Both the position numbers and the translations under genes were made by a program. Positions 33,780 through 42,331 of a stretch of DNA of 45,724 nucleotides are shown piece after piece. Every line of letters starts with the position of its first letter. The stretch's first letter is position 1. The notes below the pieces were generated by a model. That model was not told the DNA's origin, did not search any database, and worked only from the letters and a program-made list of their open reading frames with translations. Source of the DNA: an uncultured Bacteroidales bacterium (GTDB lineage Bacteria > Bacteroidota > Bacteroidia > Bacteroidales > Paludibacteraceae); assembly GCA_903927945.1 (NCBI GenBank), contig CAIYOZ010000415.1:1-45724 (forward strand), given 5' to 3'.

Positions 33780-36700
33780 TTATTTTATCAGATTTAAAAG
33801 ACATGATTTACTGTAATTTTTAGTAACGAATCTCACTAAATAAATTCCTGAAGACAATCGTTCTGTATCCACTTTGAGCTTATGTGCCCCGAAACTCTGT
33901 TCTTTCAGATGAACTGACTTTAGCAGGGTACCTTGCATCGAGGATATTTCAATACTGACATCCGAACCGACCGGTAGATTATAATCCATAGTAAAACTTG
34001 AATTTGCCGGGTTTGGATACAGATTAAGTTTATATCCCTCATTGTCTTTTGCATCTACCAACCCGTTTGCTACTGAGTCTTTTGGTTGAAAAGCGAACCA
34101 GTTTAATTTACAAACCGATGTCCCCCCTTTAAATACCAGGTATACATCATGAACCCCCGTTATTGTACTCAGCTTGCATGAATCTGTTATAAAGGTTGTT
34201 GCACTGCCGGTATTTGTCAGGTTAAGTGTCCCGATAACAGGTCCTGTCAGGTTGTCGAGTGCCAAGCTTATGGTTCCATTAGCGGATAGTGTCGCCTGAC
34301 GTGCTTTAAACTGAAGAACCCCTTTATTAAAATTGAGATTTTTGTAGACAACATTGCTGTTATTTACCAGCGAGTCGATACATAATCCACCTTCACTGCA
34401 TGCTTTTATGGCAACTGTAGCCGATTTATTTTCGTAATCTTCAGCTTCCACCGGAATGTAAGGGTTCTGGTGGTAAGTTTCGGAAACAGTTCCGGCAGTG
34501 GCACTTATCTGTCCGGTGAGTCGGACATCCTGTGATGAACTTCCAATATATAGATTTACTGGACCACCCTCCACTTTGAATGTTCTTGATGTCATATCGT
34601 AATACTGCAAATCTTCGTACTTCAATGTAAAGCTTACATTTTTTGTTTCGCCGGGTTGCAGGGTTACGCGGGAGAAACCTTTCAACTGTTTGGCAGGGCG
34701 CACCAATGTAGATGGAATATTGATATATAACTGAGCGACTTCATCACCGGCTTTTGACCCGGTATTGGTAATATCAGCACTTACCACGATCGAATTACCT
34801 AAACCAAGGCTCTGAGAACTTAATTTCATGTTAGCATACCCAAATGTAGTATAGCTGAGTCCGTATCCGAAAGGATACAGGGGTGTGCCTTTAAAATACA
34901 TGTAGGTACGATTGTTCATAATGTTATAGTCACTCTTGGAGGGCAGGTCAGTCAATGATTTGTACCAGGTTGAAGCTAATTTACCACCCGGATTGTAATC
35001 TCCAAACAGCACATCAGCAATGGCAGCACCCTGTGCCTGACCTCCGAACCAGGCAGACATAATGGCCGGCAAATTATCCTGTTCCCAGTTTACAGCCAGC
35101 GAGTAACTATTTACAAGTACCAGTACTGTTTTGGGATTGGCAGCATAAACAGCCTGGATCATTTGGTCCTGTGCTCCGGGTAAGCCAATGGTTGCACGGT
35201 CAGCACCTTCACCGCCGGTACTCATGTCAGTTCCACAGGCTAAAACAACGATTTGTGCTTTTTTGGCCGTTGCAACTGCTTGATCAATGTCGGCCTGAGT
35301 ATATGCCCCGTTTATACTCGAACCAAATGCATAGTAGATAGTTTTGGTGCCATTCGTGTAACTGAGGTCACTCGTTGTCCCATCCGCACTGTTATAGAAC
35401 TTAAACCAATTCAGGTTAAACAGGTATCCGGTTGCTGCTCCGGTGAATTTGATATATAGTTTATGCCTACCTGTCAATCCAGTTACACTGGCTGATACAG
35501 TAGTCCAGGTCTGCCAGGCACCCGTTGAGGGAACTGTAGCTGTACAGATTACGGTTCCTGTTGTTGCGTTGTCCAACATTACCGTGATGGTACCTCCGGT
35601 TGTTGCACTGGCAACCCGGAAATTCACCTTGTCTATGTTATTTGCGAAAGTGATCGAGTCATATCCAACATAGGTACTGTTTTTGATATAGCCTATTTCA
35701 GAACCGCCCTCGTTACAAGCTTCCGATTTAGGACCACCCGATAAAGTTGTAGCTGTTTCCGCTTCAATAACTCCATCCGAAACATTAATGCCAAGTTTGT
35801 CGGCAATACCCTGAAAAGGACTTATGCTAACCGAAGGGGAACCACTATAGTCACCTAACTGAACTGCTTTGGCATTTGCTCCGATAACAGCAATGGATTT
35901 AATGGTATCACCCCGAAGAGGTAAAAAGGAATTATTATTCTTCAACAGTACAATGGCTTTTTGAGCTGCCAAGACTGCTAAGTCACGGTTAGCCTGACAA
36001 TCAAGCCTGCTTGCCGGAATTGAAGAATACGATACTGAAGAAGATGGATCAAATTCACCCAGCATAAATCTTGTTTTAAAAACCCGAACTAAAGCCGAAT
36101 CAAGATCAGCCTGGATGAGTAATCCTTTATTTATAGCATCATTGGTATACGTTGTATAGGTATATTGACAATTCAGATCGGTCCCGCTTCTCAGTGAAAC
36201 TGTCGTGGCATCAGTCAACGTAGGAACATAATTATGATTCACGCAAACATCTGAAACTGCGTCACAGTCGGAAACCACAAAGCCTTTAAATCCCCATTCC
36301 TTGCGGAGAATATTAGTAAGTAACGTGCGATTTGCCGGGCAGGGAACACCATTCAGCGCATTATAAGCACTCATAATGGAATAAGCTTTACCTTCCTGCA
36401 CACATGCCTTGAATACGGGTAAGAAATACTCCCGAAGACTACGTTCATCCACATCCGATGAGATACTGGTCCGTCCCTGCTCCACATTATTACAGGCGAA
36501 GTGCTTTGCAGTCGCCACGGTCTTAAGATATTTAGGGTCATTACCCTGCATACCTTTTATGAAGTTTACGGCCAGTCGTGCTGCCAGGTAATTATCTTCG
36601 CCAAAGTTTTCTTCTTCCCGACCCCACCTTGGATCCCTGTCCATGTTGACCACCGGGCACCAATATGTTAATCCCAGGCCGCTAGTATTATTCTTTACCC

Positions 36701-37043
36701 TGGCTTCATCGGAAATGACTGTAGCAATATTATATATCAACGTACTATCCCAGGTGGCAGCTAATCCATAAGGCTGAGGAAAAGAAGTGGCTAATCCTTG
36801 CCGGGCAACTCCATGCAAACCTTCCGTCCAATAGTTGTAACTTTTAACACCAAGCCTGCTAACAGCTGCTGATTTATGCCCAAGTTGTGAAATCTTCTCT
36901 GAAAGAGTCATTTTTGATATTAAATCCTTTGCCCTGACATCTACCGGCAAGGTAATATCTAAATAAGGATCTACAGCATTTACCGAGATTATACTCAGTA
37001 AAATTCCGCATATAAGGAACTTTAATTTTGAAAATTGTTTCAT
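33780..37043 (-). CDS. GH3 beta-glycosidase with two CBM6-like modules and T9SS tail
   Basis: A 1087-residue exo-glycosidase with a signal peptide (about 1-23). The GH3 N-terminal barrel holds the nucleophile Asp259 in GFVVSDCDAV. A CBM6-like module (about 424-550, beginning GVIEAETATTL and ending NLNWFKFYN) is inserted in the second GH3 domain, ahead of the acid/base candidate Glu612 in STGGEGADRATIGLPG. The fibronectin-like GH3 C-domain follows, then a second CBM6-like module (about 863-983, VEAEDYEN to LNWFAFQ) and a T9SS sorting domain (LNLYPNPANSSFTMDYNLP, LSSGIYLVRFVT). GH3 enzymes of this layout are usually beta-xylosidases or beta-glucosidases; xylogalacturonan side chains would fit. 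It starts 19 bp after the other GH3 gene, so both are on one transcript. Confidence 0.92.
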   Translation of the reverse strand: MKQFSKLKFLICGILLSIISVNAVDPYLDITLPVDVRAKDLISKMTLSEKISQLGHKSAAVSRLGVKSYNYWTEGLHGVARQGLATSFPQPYGLAATWDSTLIYNIATVISDEARVKNNTSGLGLTYWCPVVNMDRDPRWGREEENFGEDNYLAARLAVNFIKGMQGNDPKYLKTVATAKHFACNNVEQGRTSISSDVDERSLREYFLPVFKACVQEGKAYSIMSAYNALNGVPCPANRTLLTNILRKEWGFKGFVVSDCDAVSDVCVNHNYVPTLTDATTVSLRSGTDLNCQYTYTTYTNDAINKGLLIQADLDSALVRVFKTRFMLGEFDPSSSVSYSSIPASRLDCQANRDLAVLAAQKAIVLLKNNNSFLPLRGDTIKSIAVIGANAKAVQLGDYSGSPSVSISPFQGIADKLGINVSDGVIEAETATTLSGGPKSEACNEGGSEIGYIKNSTYVGYDSITFANNIDKVNFRVASATTGGTITVMLDNATTGTVICTATVPSTGAWQTWTTVSASVTGLTGRHKLYIKFTGAATGYLFNLNWFKFYNSADGTTSDLSYTNGTKTIYYAFGSSINGAYTQADIDQAVATAKKAQIVVLACGTDMSTGGEGADRATIGLPGAQDQMIQAVYAANPKTVLVLVNSYSLAVNWEQDNLPAIMSAWFGGQAQGAAIADVLFGDYNPGGKLASTWYKSLTDLPSKSDYNIMNNRTYMYFKGTPLYPFGYGLSYTTFGYANMKLSSQSLGLGNSIVVSADITNTGSKAGDEVAQLYINIPSTLVRPAKQLKGFSRVTLQPGETKNVSFTLKYEDLQYYDMTSRTFKVEGGPVNLYIGSSSQDVRLTGQISATAGTVSETYHQNPYIPVEAEDYENKSATVAIKACSEGGLCIDSLVNNSNVVYKNLNFNKGVLQFKARQATLSANGTISLALDNLTGPVIGTLNLTNTGSATTFITDSCKLSTITGVHDVYLVFKGGTSVCKLNWFAFQPKDSVANGLVDAKDNEGYKLNLYPNPANSSFTMDYNLPVGSDVSIEISSMQGTLLKSVHLKEQSFGAHKLKVDTERLSSGIYLVRFVTKNYSKSCLLNLIK

Positions 37044-37062
37044 AGTACTATTTTCTTGAATA

Positions 37063-39618
37063 TTATTTGATTTTTAGATTTAAGGTAGTCAAGTCCTTCA
37101 TATTAGAGCTTCCGCCAATGAACAACTGATAATCACCCGCAACTGTATGAATTGAATTTGTTTTAGTATCCCACCATTCAAGGTTATCATCATTCAATTC
37201 AATCGTAAGTTTAATTGTTTTTCCCGCAGGTACCGCGATACGTCTGAAAGCACGCAATGTTTTTGTCGGCCCATCAGTATCATCTACTTTTTTGAGATAT
37301 ACCTGCACAACTTCATCGCCCTGCAGTTTTCCTGTATTGGTAACAGGTACTGTAAGAATTACTTTATCCCCTGCTTTTATTGTTTTTTTGTCTAATTCAG
37401 GGGTGCCTAATTTGAATGTGGAATAACTTAAGCCATATCCGAATGGATACAAAGGCTCCTTGTCCATGTAACGGTAGGTACGTCCCTTCATATCGTAACT
37501 TTCAAAAGGAGGAAGCTGTTCTACATTCTGATAGAAAGTTATGGGTAGTCGTCCTGACGGATTGAATTTCCCGAGTAACACATCTGCCACAGCTTCGCCT
37601 CCTGCTTCACCGGGATACCAGGCTTGCAGGATGGCATCACAATTTTTACTTTCGGGTACCAATCCCATGGCTGAACCTGAAAAATTAACGAGAACCACTT
37701 TTTTACCTGCAGCCTTGAGTGCAGCGATAAGGTCCCGCTGTACCTGAGGCAATTCAATACTGGTACGGTCGCCGCCTTTAAATCCGGGAGCATATACATT
37801 GGCATCTTCCCGTTCATACTCCGCAGAGATACCCCCCGCAAAGACGACTACATCAACCTTTTTCAGATCAGTTATTAATTTGGCCACATTTGGAGCTTCA
37901 TTCCGTTGGATGGTAAATCGGAATTCACCATATTCATTGTTGCGAATAAAATCAAAACCTATATCATACGATTTACCTGCCTGAACCTGCATCTTCTGTA
38001 AATAAAGTGTCTTGGTCAGTTCTTCCGGATGGGCTTGCCGCCCATCAATATAAAGTGTTATTTTAGCAGGTGCAGTATAAAGAATCTCGACTTCTCCGGA
38101 TAAGGTCGGAGTAAAAGTTGTACTGAATTTAGCTGAAAATGAATTCGCAGCAACTCCTTCGGCGAATGGTTTTAATTTTGGAAATTTCAGTGTAGAATCA
38201 TATTGAGCTTTTGCTGCCGGGCTGCCGGACATATCTGTATTATTCCAATAGTTAGCCGAAAGACCCACTTTCCCATTTGACTTACATTCAGAAAACAGAT
38301 TAATAGTTTTATAGGTGTGTGGGCAAGATGCTGCACTTACCAGGTCTGGTATCTGAAGTTTCAATGCCTCCGACAACGTGGTTGTTTTCTTGGGAGTGCC
38401 ATTGTAATTTGCCCATTGCATGACTGAATCACTGGCATTAGGACCGATTAGAGCCACTTTTAAATTTTTAGGTAAGGGTAAGATACCATTGTTTCTTAAG
38501 AGCACCATGGACTCCCGTGCCATTTTCAACGACAAATTATGATGACTGATGCAGTTGACAAGCGAATCGGGCAATTTATCCCAGGGGGTGCTATCATCCA
38601 TTTCCCCAAGCTCAAAACGAGCTTTCAACAGTCGTTTCAACGATAGGTTGATGACATCCTCTGAAATCAATCCCTGTTTGGCTGCCGAAATGATAGATAA
38701 GAATGAACTGCCACATTCCAGGTCGGTTCCACTCATGACTGCGGTAGTGGAAGCATGAGCTGAATCGGGTTCCGTCATGTGTGTATCCGGTTTATAAAAA
38801 TCATTGATGGCTCCACAATCTGAAACAACGATACCATTGTAACCCCAATCATTACGCAATATTTGAGTCAGCAGACGGTTGCTTCCGCAACATGGTTGTC
38901 CTTCGAAACTATTGTAAGCACACATCACTTCCTTCACTTTCCCTTTTTGAACTGCAGCTTTAAAGGCAGGTAAGTAAGTTTCCCACAAATCACGGGGTGC
39001 TATATTTTCGGCATCGAAATAATGCCGGCTCCATTCAGGTCCTGAATGCACCGCAAAATGTTTGGCGCAGGCATGGAGTTTGTCATACTCCCCTTGTCCA
39101 TTTCCTTGTAATCCGGTAATAACGGCAACTCCCATCACACTTGTCAGATAAGGATCCTCGCCATACGTTTCCTGTCCTCGACCCCAGCGCGGATCACGGA
39201 ATATGTTGATATTGGGTGTCCATACATCCAACCCCTGATATCGGTTACGCTCTCCTTTTTCTACAGCCTGCCGGTGCTTTACCCGTGCCTCATCGGAAAC
39301 GACAGAAAATACTTTATAAAGCAAGTCATTGTCAAATGAAGCTGCCATCCCAATGGTTTGTGGAAAAACAGTGGCTATCCCGTTACGGGCTACACCATGT
39401 AACGCTTCGTTCCACCATTCATATTTTTTAATTCCTAACCGTGGGACTTCCTTAGATGAATTCATCATAAGGTTCACCTTCTCTTCCAGGGTTAGCCTAT
39501 TCAACAAATCTAACGCCCTGGATTCAGCTGAAAGTGCTTTATTCTGAAACGGAAGTTGTGCAAAAGAAAACATTGAAAGGCAAAGACAAAGATTTATAAG
39601 CAGTAATATCTTTTTCAT
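37063..39618 (-). CDS. GH3 beta-xylosidase-type enzyme with inserted PA14 domain
   Basis: An 851-residue GH3 enzyme with a signal peptide (about 1-20). The barrel has RLGIKKYEWWNEALHGVARNG, typical of the xylosidase branch, and the nucleophile Asp267 in GIVVSDCGAIND. A PA14-like module (about 446-570; GLSANYWNNTDMSGSP, ITLYIDGRQ, YDIGFDF) is inserted in the second domain before GGISAEYEREDANVY, which holds the likely acid/base Glu. A fibronectin-like domain closes the protein (TNTGKLQGDEVVQVYLKK). No sorting domain or lipobox is present, so it is probably periplasmic, unlike its neighbour. It is the first enzyme gene after the SusC/D block, with copy B of the upstream motif before it, and probably releases xylose from imported oligosaccharides. 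Confidence 0.92.
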   Translation of the reverse strand: MKKILLLINLCLCLSMFSFAQLPFQNKALSAESRALDLLNRLTLEEKVNLMMNSSKEVPRLGIKKYEWWNEALHGVARNGIATVFPQTIGMAASFDNDLLYKVFSVVSDEARVKHRQAVEKGERNRYQGLDVWTPNINIFRDPRWGRGQETYGEDPYLTSVMGVAVITGLQGNGQGEYDKLHACAKHFAVHSGPEWSRHYFDAENIAPRDLWETYLPAFKAAVQKGKVKEVMCAYNSFEGQPCCGSNRLLTQILRNDWGYNGIVVSDCGAINDFYKPDTHMTEPDSAHASTTAVMSGTDLECGSSFLSIISAAKQGLISEDVINLSLKRLLKARFELGEMDDSTPWDKLPDSLVNCISHHNLSLKMARESMVLLRNNGILPLPKNLKVALIGPNASDSVMQWANYNGTPKKTTTLSEALKLQIPDLVSAASCPHTYKTINLFSECKSNGKVGLSANYWNNTDMSGSPAAKAQYDSTLKFPKLKPFAEGVAANSFSAKFSTTFTPTLSGEVEILYTAPAKITLYIDGRQAHPEELTKTLYLQKMQVQAGKSYDIGFDFIRNNEYGEFRFTIQRNEAPNVAKLITDLKKVDVVVFAGGISAEYEREDANVYAPGFKGGDRTSIELPQVQRDLIAALKAAGKKVVLVNFSGSAMGLVPESKNCDAILQAWYPGEAGGEAVADVLLGKFNPSGRLPITFYQNVEQLPPFESYDMKGRTYRYMDKEPLYPFGYGLSYSTFKLGTPELDKKTIKAGDKVILTVPVTNTGKLQGDEVVQVYLKKVDDTDGPTKTLRAFRRIAVPAGKTIKLTIELNDDNLEWWDTKTNSIHTVAGDYQLFIGGSSNMKDLTTLNLKIK

Positions 39619-39636
39619 ATTTAAGTAACAGAACTG

Positions 39637-39689
39637 AATAATGTCGTATTATTTTAATTTAAATAAGGGAATAAGCTTGGATCTTTTTG
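39637..39689 (-). promoter_or_regulatory. Bipartite upstream motif, copy B (GH3)
   Basis: A 53-bp stretch 19-71 nt before the GH3 start aligns with 29386-29437 (41 of 53 columns) and shares the 13-mer ataatgtcgtatt with 9136-9148. The 12-mer actgaataatgt overlapping its edge (39633-39644) also occurs before susC (45688-45699). Confidence 0.5.
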
Positions 39690-39716
39690 CTCAACACCTC
39701 TTTTGAGGGGTAAAAA

Positions 39717-39724
39717 CAAAAATA
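39717..39724 (-). promoter_or_regulatory. Candidate -7 box upstream of the GH3 gene
   Basis: On the minus strand this reads TATTTTTG, a full TAnnTTTG match 99 nt before the GH3 start at 39618. It may start a separate transcript for the two GH3 genes. Confidence 0.4.
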
Positions 39725-39829
39725 AGGTGTTCAATTTAATACCCTTATTTACAGATAGTATCCATTCGTAGAAAATCAAATCTCCCGGATTAAGCCCTTA
39801 TTCCTGTACAAGATGTGTGAGAGTCTTGA

Positions 39830-39865
39830 TTACAGAATTAAGACAATTCTATCTTAATTCTGTAA
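39830..39865 (-). other. Strong stem-loop after the SusC/SusD/FN3 block
   Basis: A perfect 14-bp stem (39830-39843 with 39852-39865) with an 8-nt loop lies about 40 nt beyond the FN3 lipoprotein stop. No T-run follows on the minus strand. A shorter hairpin (39889-39895 with 39903-39909) overlaps the stop codon itself. Confidence 0.65.
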
Positions 39866-39903
39866 ATCAAATCAGTACTCATTATCGAAATTAGGTAAAG
39901 TGC

Positions 39904-40320
39904 CTAATTAGCGCTTGTAACAAAATATAATTGCTGATATTTTGAAGGTTTAATAGCCGGATCATTTGACAAACAACTAACCCTGACAGAGTAGGGAGTT
40001 CCCGGAGCCAAGCCCAATAATGTACAAGTGATATTCGTAGTAGTTGCTAGAGTTAACGCAATGGTATCACCTACTAGTTTGTTTTCGAATTTCAAGCTGT
40101 CCTGGCTGGTTTCAATAAGGTACTTAGTCCCTCCAGGAACAACGGTCCATGCCGCATCGGCAGTTGTCGAAGTTATGTTTGAAACTGTAAAAGTGATCGG
40201 ACGGAACATCCTGTTTGTGGTTGGATCAAGAATAGTATCCGTCTTTTGACAAGAACTGAACCCTGCCAGGATCAACAAAAATACGATCGTATACTTTGCA
40301 AATGAACTGTTGTTTTTCAT
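39904..40320 (-). CDS. Small FN3-domain lipoprotein, SusE-position protein
   Basis: The ATG at 40320 opens a lipoprotein signal (TIVFLLILAGFSSC, lipidated Cys about residue 24); an in-frame ATG 24 bases upstream is less likely. The 138-residue protein is essentially one fibronectin type III module (about 45-135: RPITFTVSNITSTTADAAWT, then LGLAPGTPYSVRVSCL). It directly follows susD with a short spacer, the position where SusE/SusF-type surface glycan-binding proteins are found, though those are usually larger. No sugar-binding residues can be named. A surface pectin-binding or scaffold role is an inference from position. Confidence 0.82.
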   Translation of the reverse strand: MKNNSSFAKYTIVFLLILAGFSSCQKTDTILDPTTNRMFRPITFTVSNITSTTADAAWTVVPGGTKYLIETSQDSLKFENKLVGDTIALTLATTTNITCTLLGLAPGTPYSVRVSCLSNDPAIKPSKYQQLYFVTSAN

Positions 40321-40374
40321 TGGTTGTTTTTTAATTAATGACATAAATCGAGTGATTTCTAAAGATCAAAAGCA

Positions 40375-42327
40375 TTATTGAAAAAACTGGTTTAACCGGT
40401 AACCATCATTTCTCAGATATTTACTGGCAGCTGTTTTCATGGTCGGTATCGGCATCAGATAAGGTGCTACATTCGTTGCATCCGCCTTATTATAGGTATA
40501 TCCCAGCCAGGTATTCAACAAATAATAGCCATCTCCTCCGGCTGTTACCGAATAAAGAGTGGTTGATCTTCCCCAATCCATAGTGGAATATCCTGTGATA
40601 TCTGTAACCGTTGGATCAACTTTTGTCAATCCATCATTTAAGAACACGATTAACCCATTTACCACTTTATAGTAAAGTTTATCGGCATAGGTGCTGTATT
40701 TACTAACTGCGGGGTTATTAAGTTCTTGTAAATTTGCAGCTTTTCCTATGTTTCTAAGCAACGTAATAGTCTGATCAATTCGGGGTCCATACAGATTCCA
40801 ACGGATAAGGTCGTATTTGCGTAAACACTCCCCACCGAATTCCCAGGCTCTTTCATTAACGATAGCCGAGAAGAAAGTAGGTTGGTCAACCGAAACTGAA
40901 TCCAGATAGTGTTCTACTTTTAAATTCTGATCCTGAGCCGCAAATGCACGGTTTCTGACACGTCTCAACGCTTGTTTGGCAGAAGAAGTTGGTCCGTTAA
41001 GATGGTTCTCAGCTTCAGCAAACATTAATAGCACGTCAGAATAGCGCATGATCGGCCAGTTTATGCCAGTCCCCTTGGAAGAAGTCGAAGTCAGGCTATT
41101 GGTAGCTCCCACCCATAACCGGCACCATTTACCAATGGTTAGGTTTGTAATCGATTTAATGATGGCTTGTGTAGCATCTCCGGTATATGAAATTTTACTG
41201 ATGGTAATATCGCGTCTCACATCTTTAGAGTCAAAGGTAAAGTAGTAACCCGGATTCAAGCCTGTTGATAACGTGGTGGTCCCTTTTGTGGAAGCACTCA
41301 CACCTATCCCGATATTCCAACCCACATCACCCCCGCTGCTTGCACTGCCAAATGCCATTTCATAAAGCACCTCACTATCGACGGGTTTCAGGTATTGACA
41401 TTCATTGAGAAAGATCTGTGAAAAGCTCGGATTTAACTGTCTATCTTTAATGGACATTAGTTTCTCGCAGTAATCTTTTGCTAATTGATAGTACTCATCA
41501 CTGGTCCGTGCTGTTTTCGGAGTTCCATTGTACGTGTATTTCACTGCCAGGCTATCATTATGAGCTACATCCAGATAATCATCGGCTCGTTTCATCGTTC
41601 CATCATGATTCATCGAATACCCGGCTCTGAAAAGTGCGATTCTGGATATCAGTCCTAATGTAAATTCGCGGTTCATCCGTTCGATACCATCTGAGAACTG
41701 ATCGGCAAAATACATCTTTTCCTCGCAATTTATCATATCCTGGATAGAGGCTGAATAAATAAGGTTTTTATCCGTCCTTGGAATATCCAGTTGCATACCC
41801 GATTTAGCGGATGCCCTAAAGTAAGGAACATCACCCCATATCTGCGTCAACAGTAAGTAACGGTATGCCCGCAACGTATAACACTCTCCCAGCATCTGTT
41901 GCATATCTTTATCACTCGAAATGCTGCTTGCCTTTATTCCTTCAATACATTGATTTGACCTGTCAACAGCTAAATAATTATTTTCCCAACACGTATTATT
42001 ATCCTTCAAACCTTGTAAGCGTCCTCTTTGTAAAGTCCACATATCGGTCTTGTCCGAAGAGGTACTCAATTTACTTTCGCTGGCTTCTACGTCAGTGCTT
42101 TGAGCCCATGCATTTGACATCCTGGAAGTAAATGCATCCTCTGTAAACAATGCATAAGCCCCCAATACCATTCTCTTGGCATCCGAAGTGTTTGAAAATA
42201 CATAATTCGCATCAAACGAGGATGGTGATTCAACATTTAAAAAGTCTTTGCAGCCTACAGCAGTCAGCATGATAAGACTCATGAACATGATATAATATAT
42301 TCTTTTCATAATAAACTCTTTTTTCAT
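40375..42327 (-). CDS. SusD-family outer-membrane glycan-binding lipoprotein
   Basis: A 650-residue SusD/RagB-type lipoprotein that caps its SusC partner and captures oligosaccharides. The lipobox is LTAVGC followed by KDFLNVESPSSFD, the usual SusD mature start. The TPR signature GECYTLRAYRYLLLTQIWGD is present, and the protein ends with the family-typical MPIPTMKTAASKYLRNDGYR. The start is either 42327 or 42309 (MKRIYYIMFMSL); the second gives a more usual signal length. It begins 4 nt after the susC stop codon, so the pair is translationally linked. The length is at the upper end for SusD proteins. The pectin specificity is inferred from the surrounding enzymes. Confidence 0.95.
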   Translation of the reverse strand: MKKEFIMKRIYYIMFMSLIMLTAVGCKDFLNVESPSSFDANYVFSNTSDAKRMVLGAYALFTEDAFTSRMSNAWAQSTDVEASESKLSTSSDKTDMWTLQRGRLQGLKDNNTCWENNYLAVDRSNQCIEGIKASSISSDKDMQQMLGECYTLRAYRYLLLTQIWGDVPYFRASAKSGMQLDIPRTDKNLIYSASIQDMINCEEKMYFADQFSDGIERMNREFTLGLISRIALFRAGYSMNHDGTMKRADDYLDVAHNDSLAVKYTYNGTPKTARTSDEYYQLAKDYCEKLMSIKDRQLNPSFSQIFLNECQYLKPVDSEVLYEMAFGSASSGGDVGWNIGIGVSASTKGTTTLSTGLNPGYYFTFDSKDVRRDITISKISYTGDATQAIIKSITNLTIGKWCRLWVGATNSLTSTSSKGTGINWPIMRYSDVLLMFAEAENHLNGPTSSAKQALRRVRNRAFAAQDQNLKVEHYLDSVSVDQPTFFSAIVNERAWEFGGECLRKYDLIRWNLYGPRIDQTITLLRNIGKAANLQELNNPAVSKYSTYADKLYYKVVNGLIVFLNDGLTKVDPTVTDITGYSTMDWGRSTTLYSVTAGGDGYYLLNTWLGYTYNKADATNVAPYLMPIPTMKTAASKYLRNDGYRLNQFFQ

Positions 42328-42331
42328 AAAA

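Noticed and set aside
39643-39651. Minus-strand TAATACGAC, identical to the first nine bases of the phage T7 promoter
   Set aside because: The rest of the T7 consensus is absent, no phage polymerase or phage gene is nearby, and the stretch is part of the shared upstream motif.
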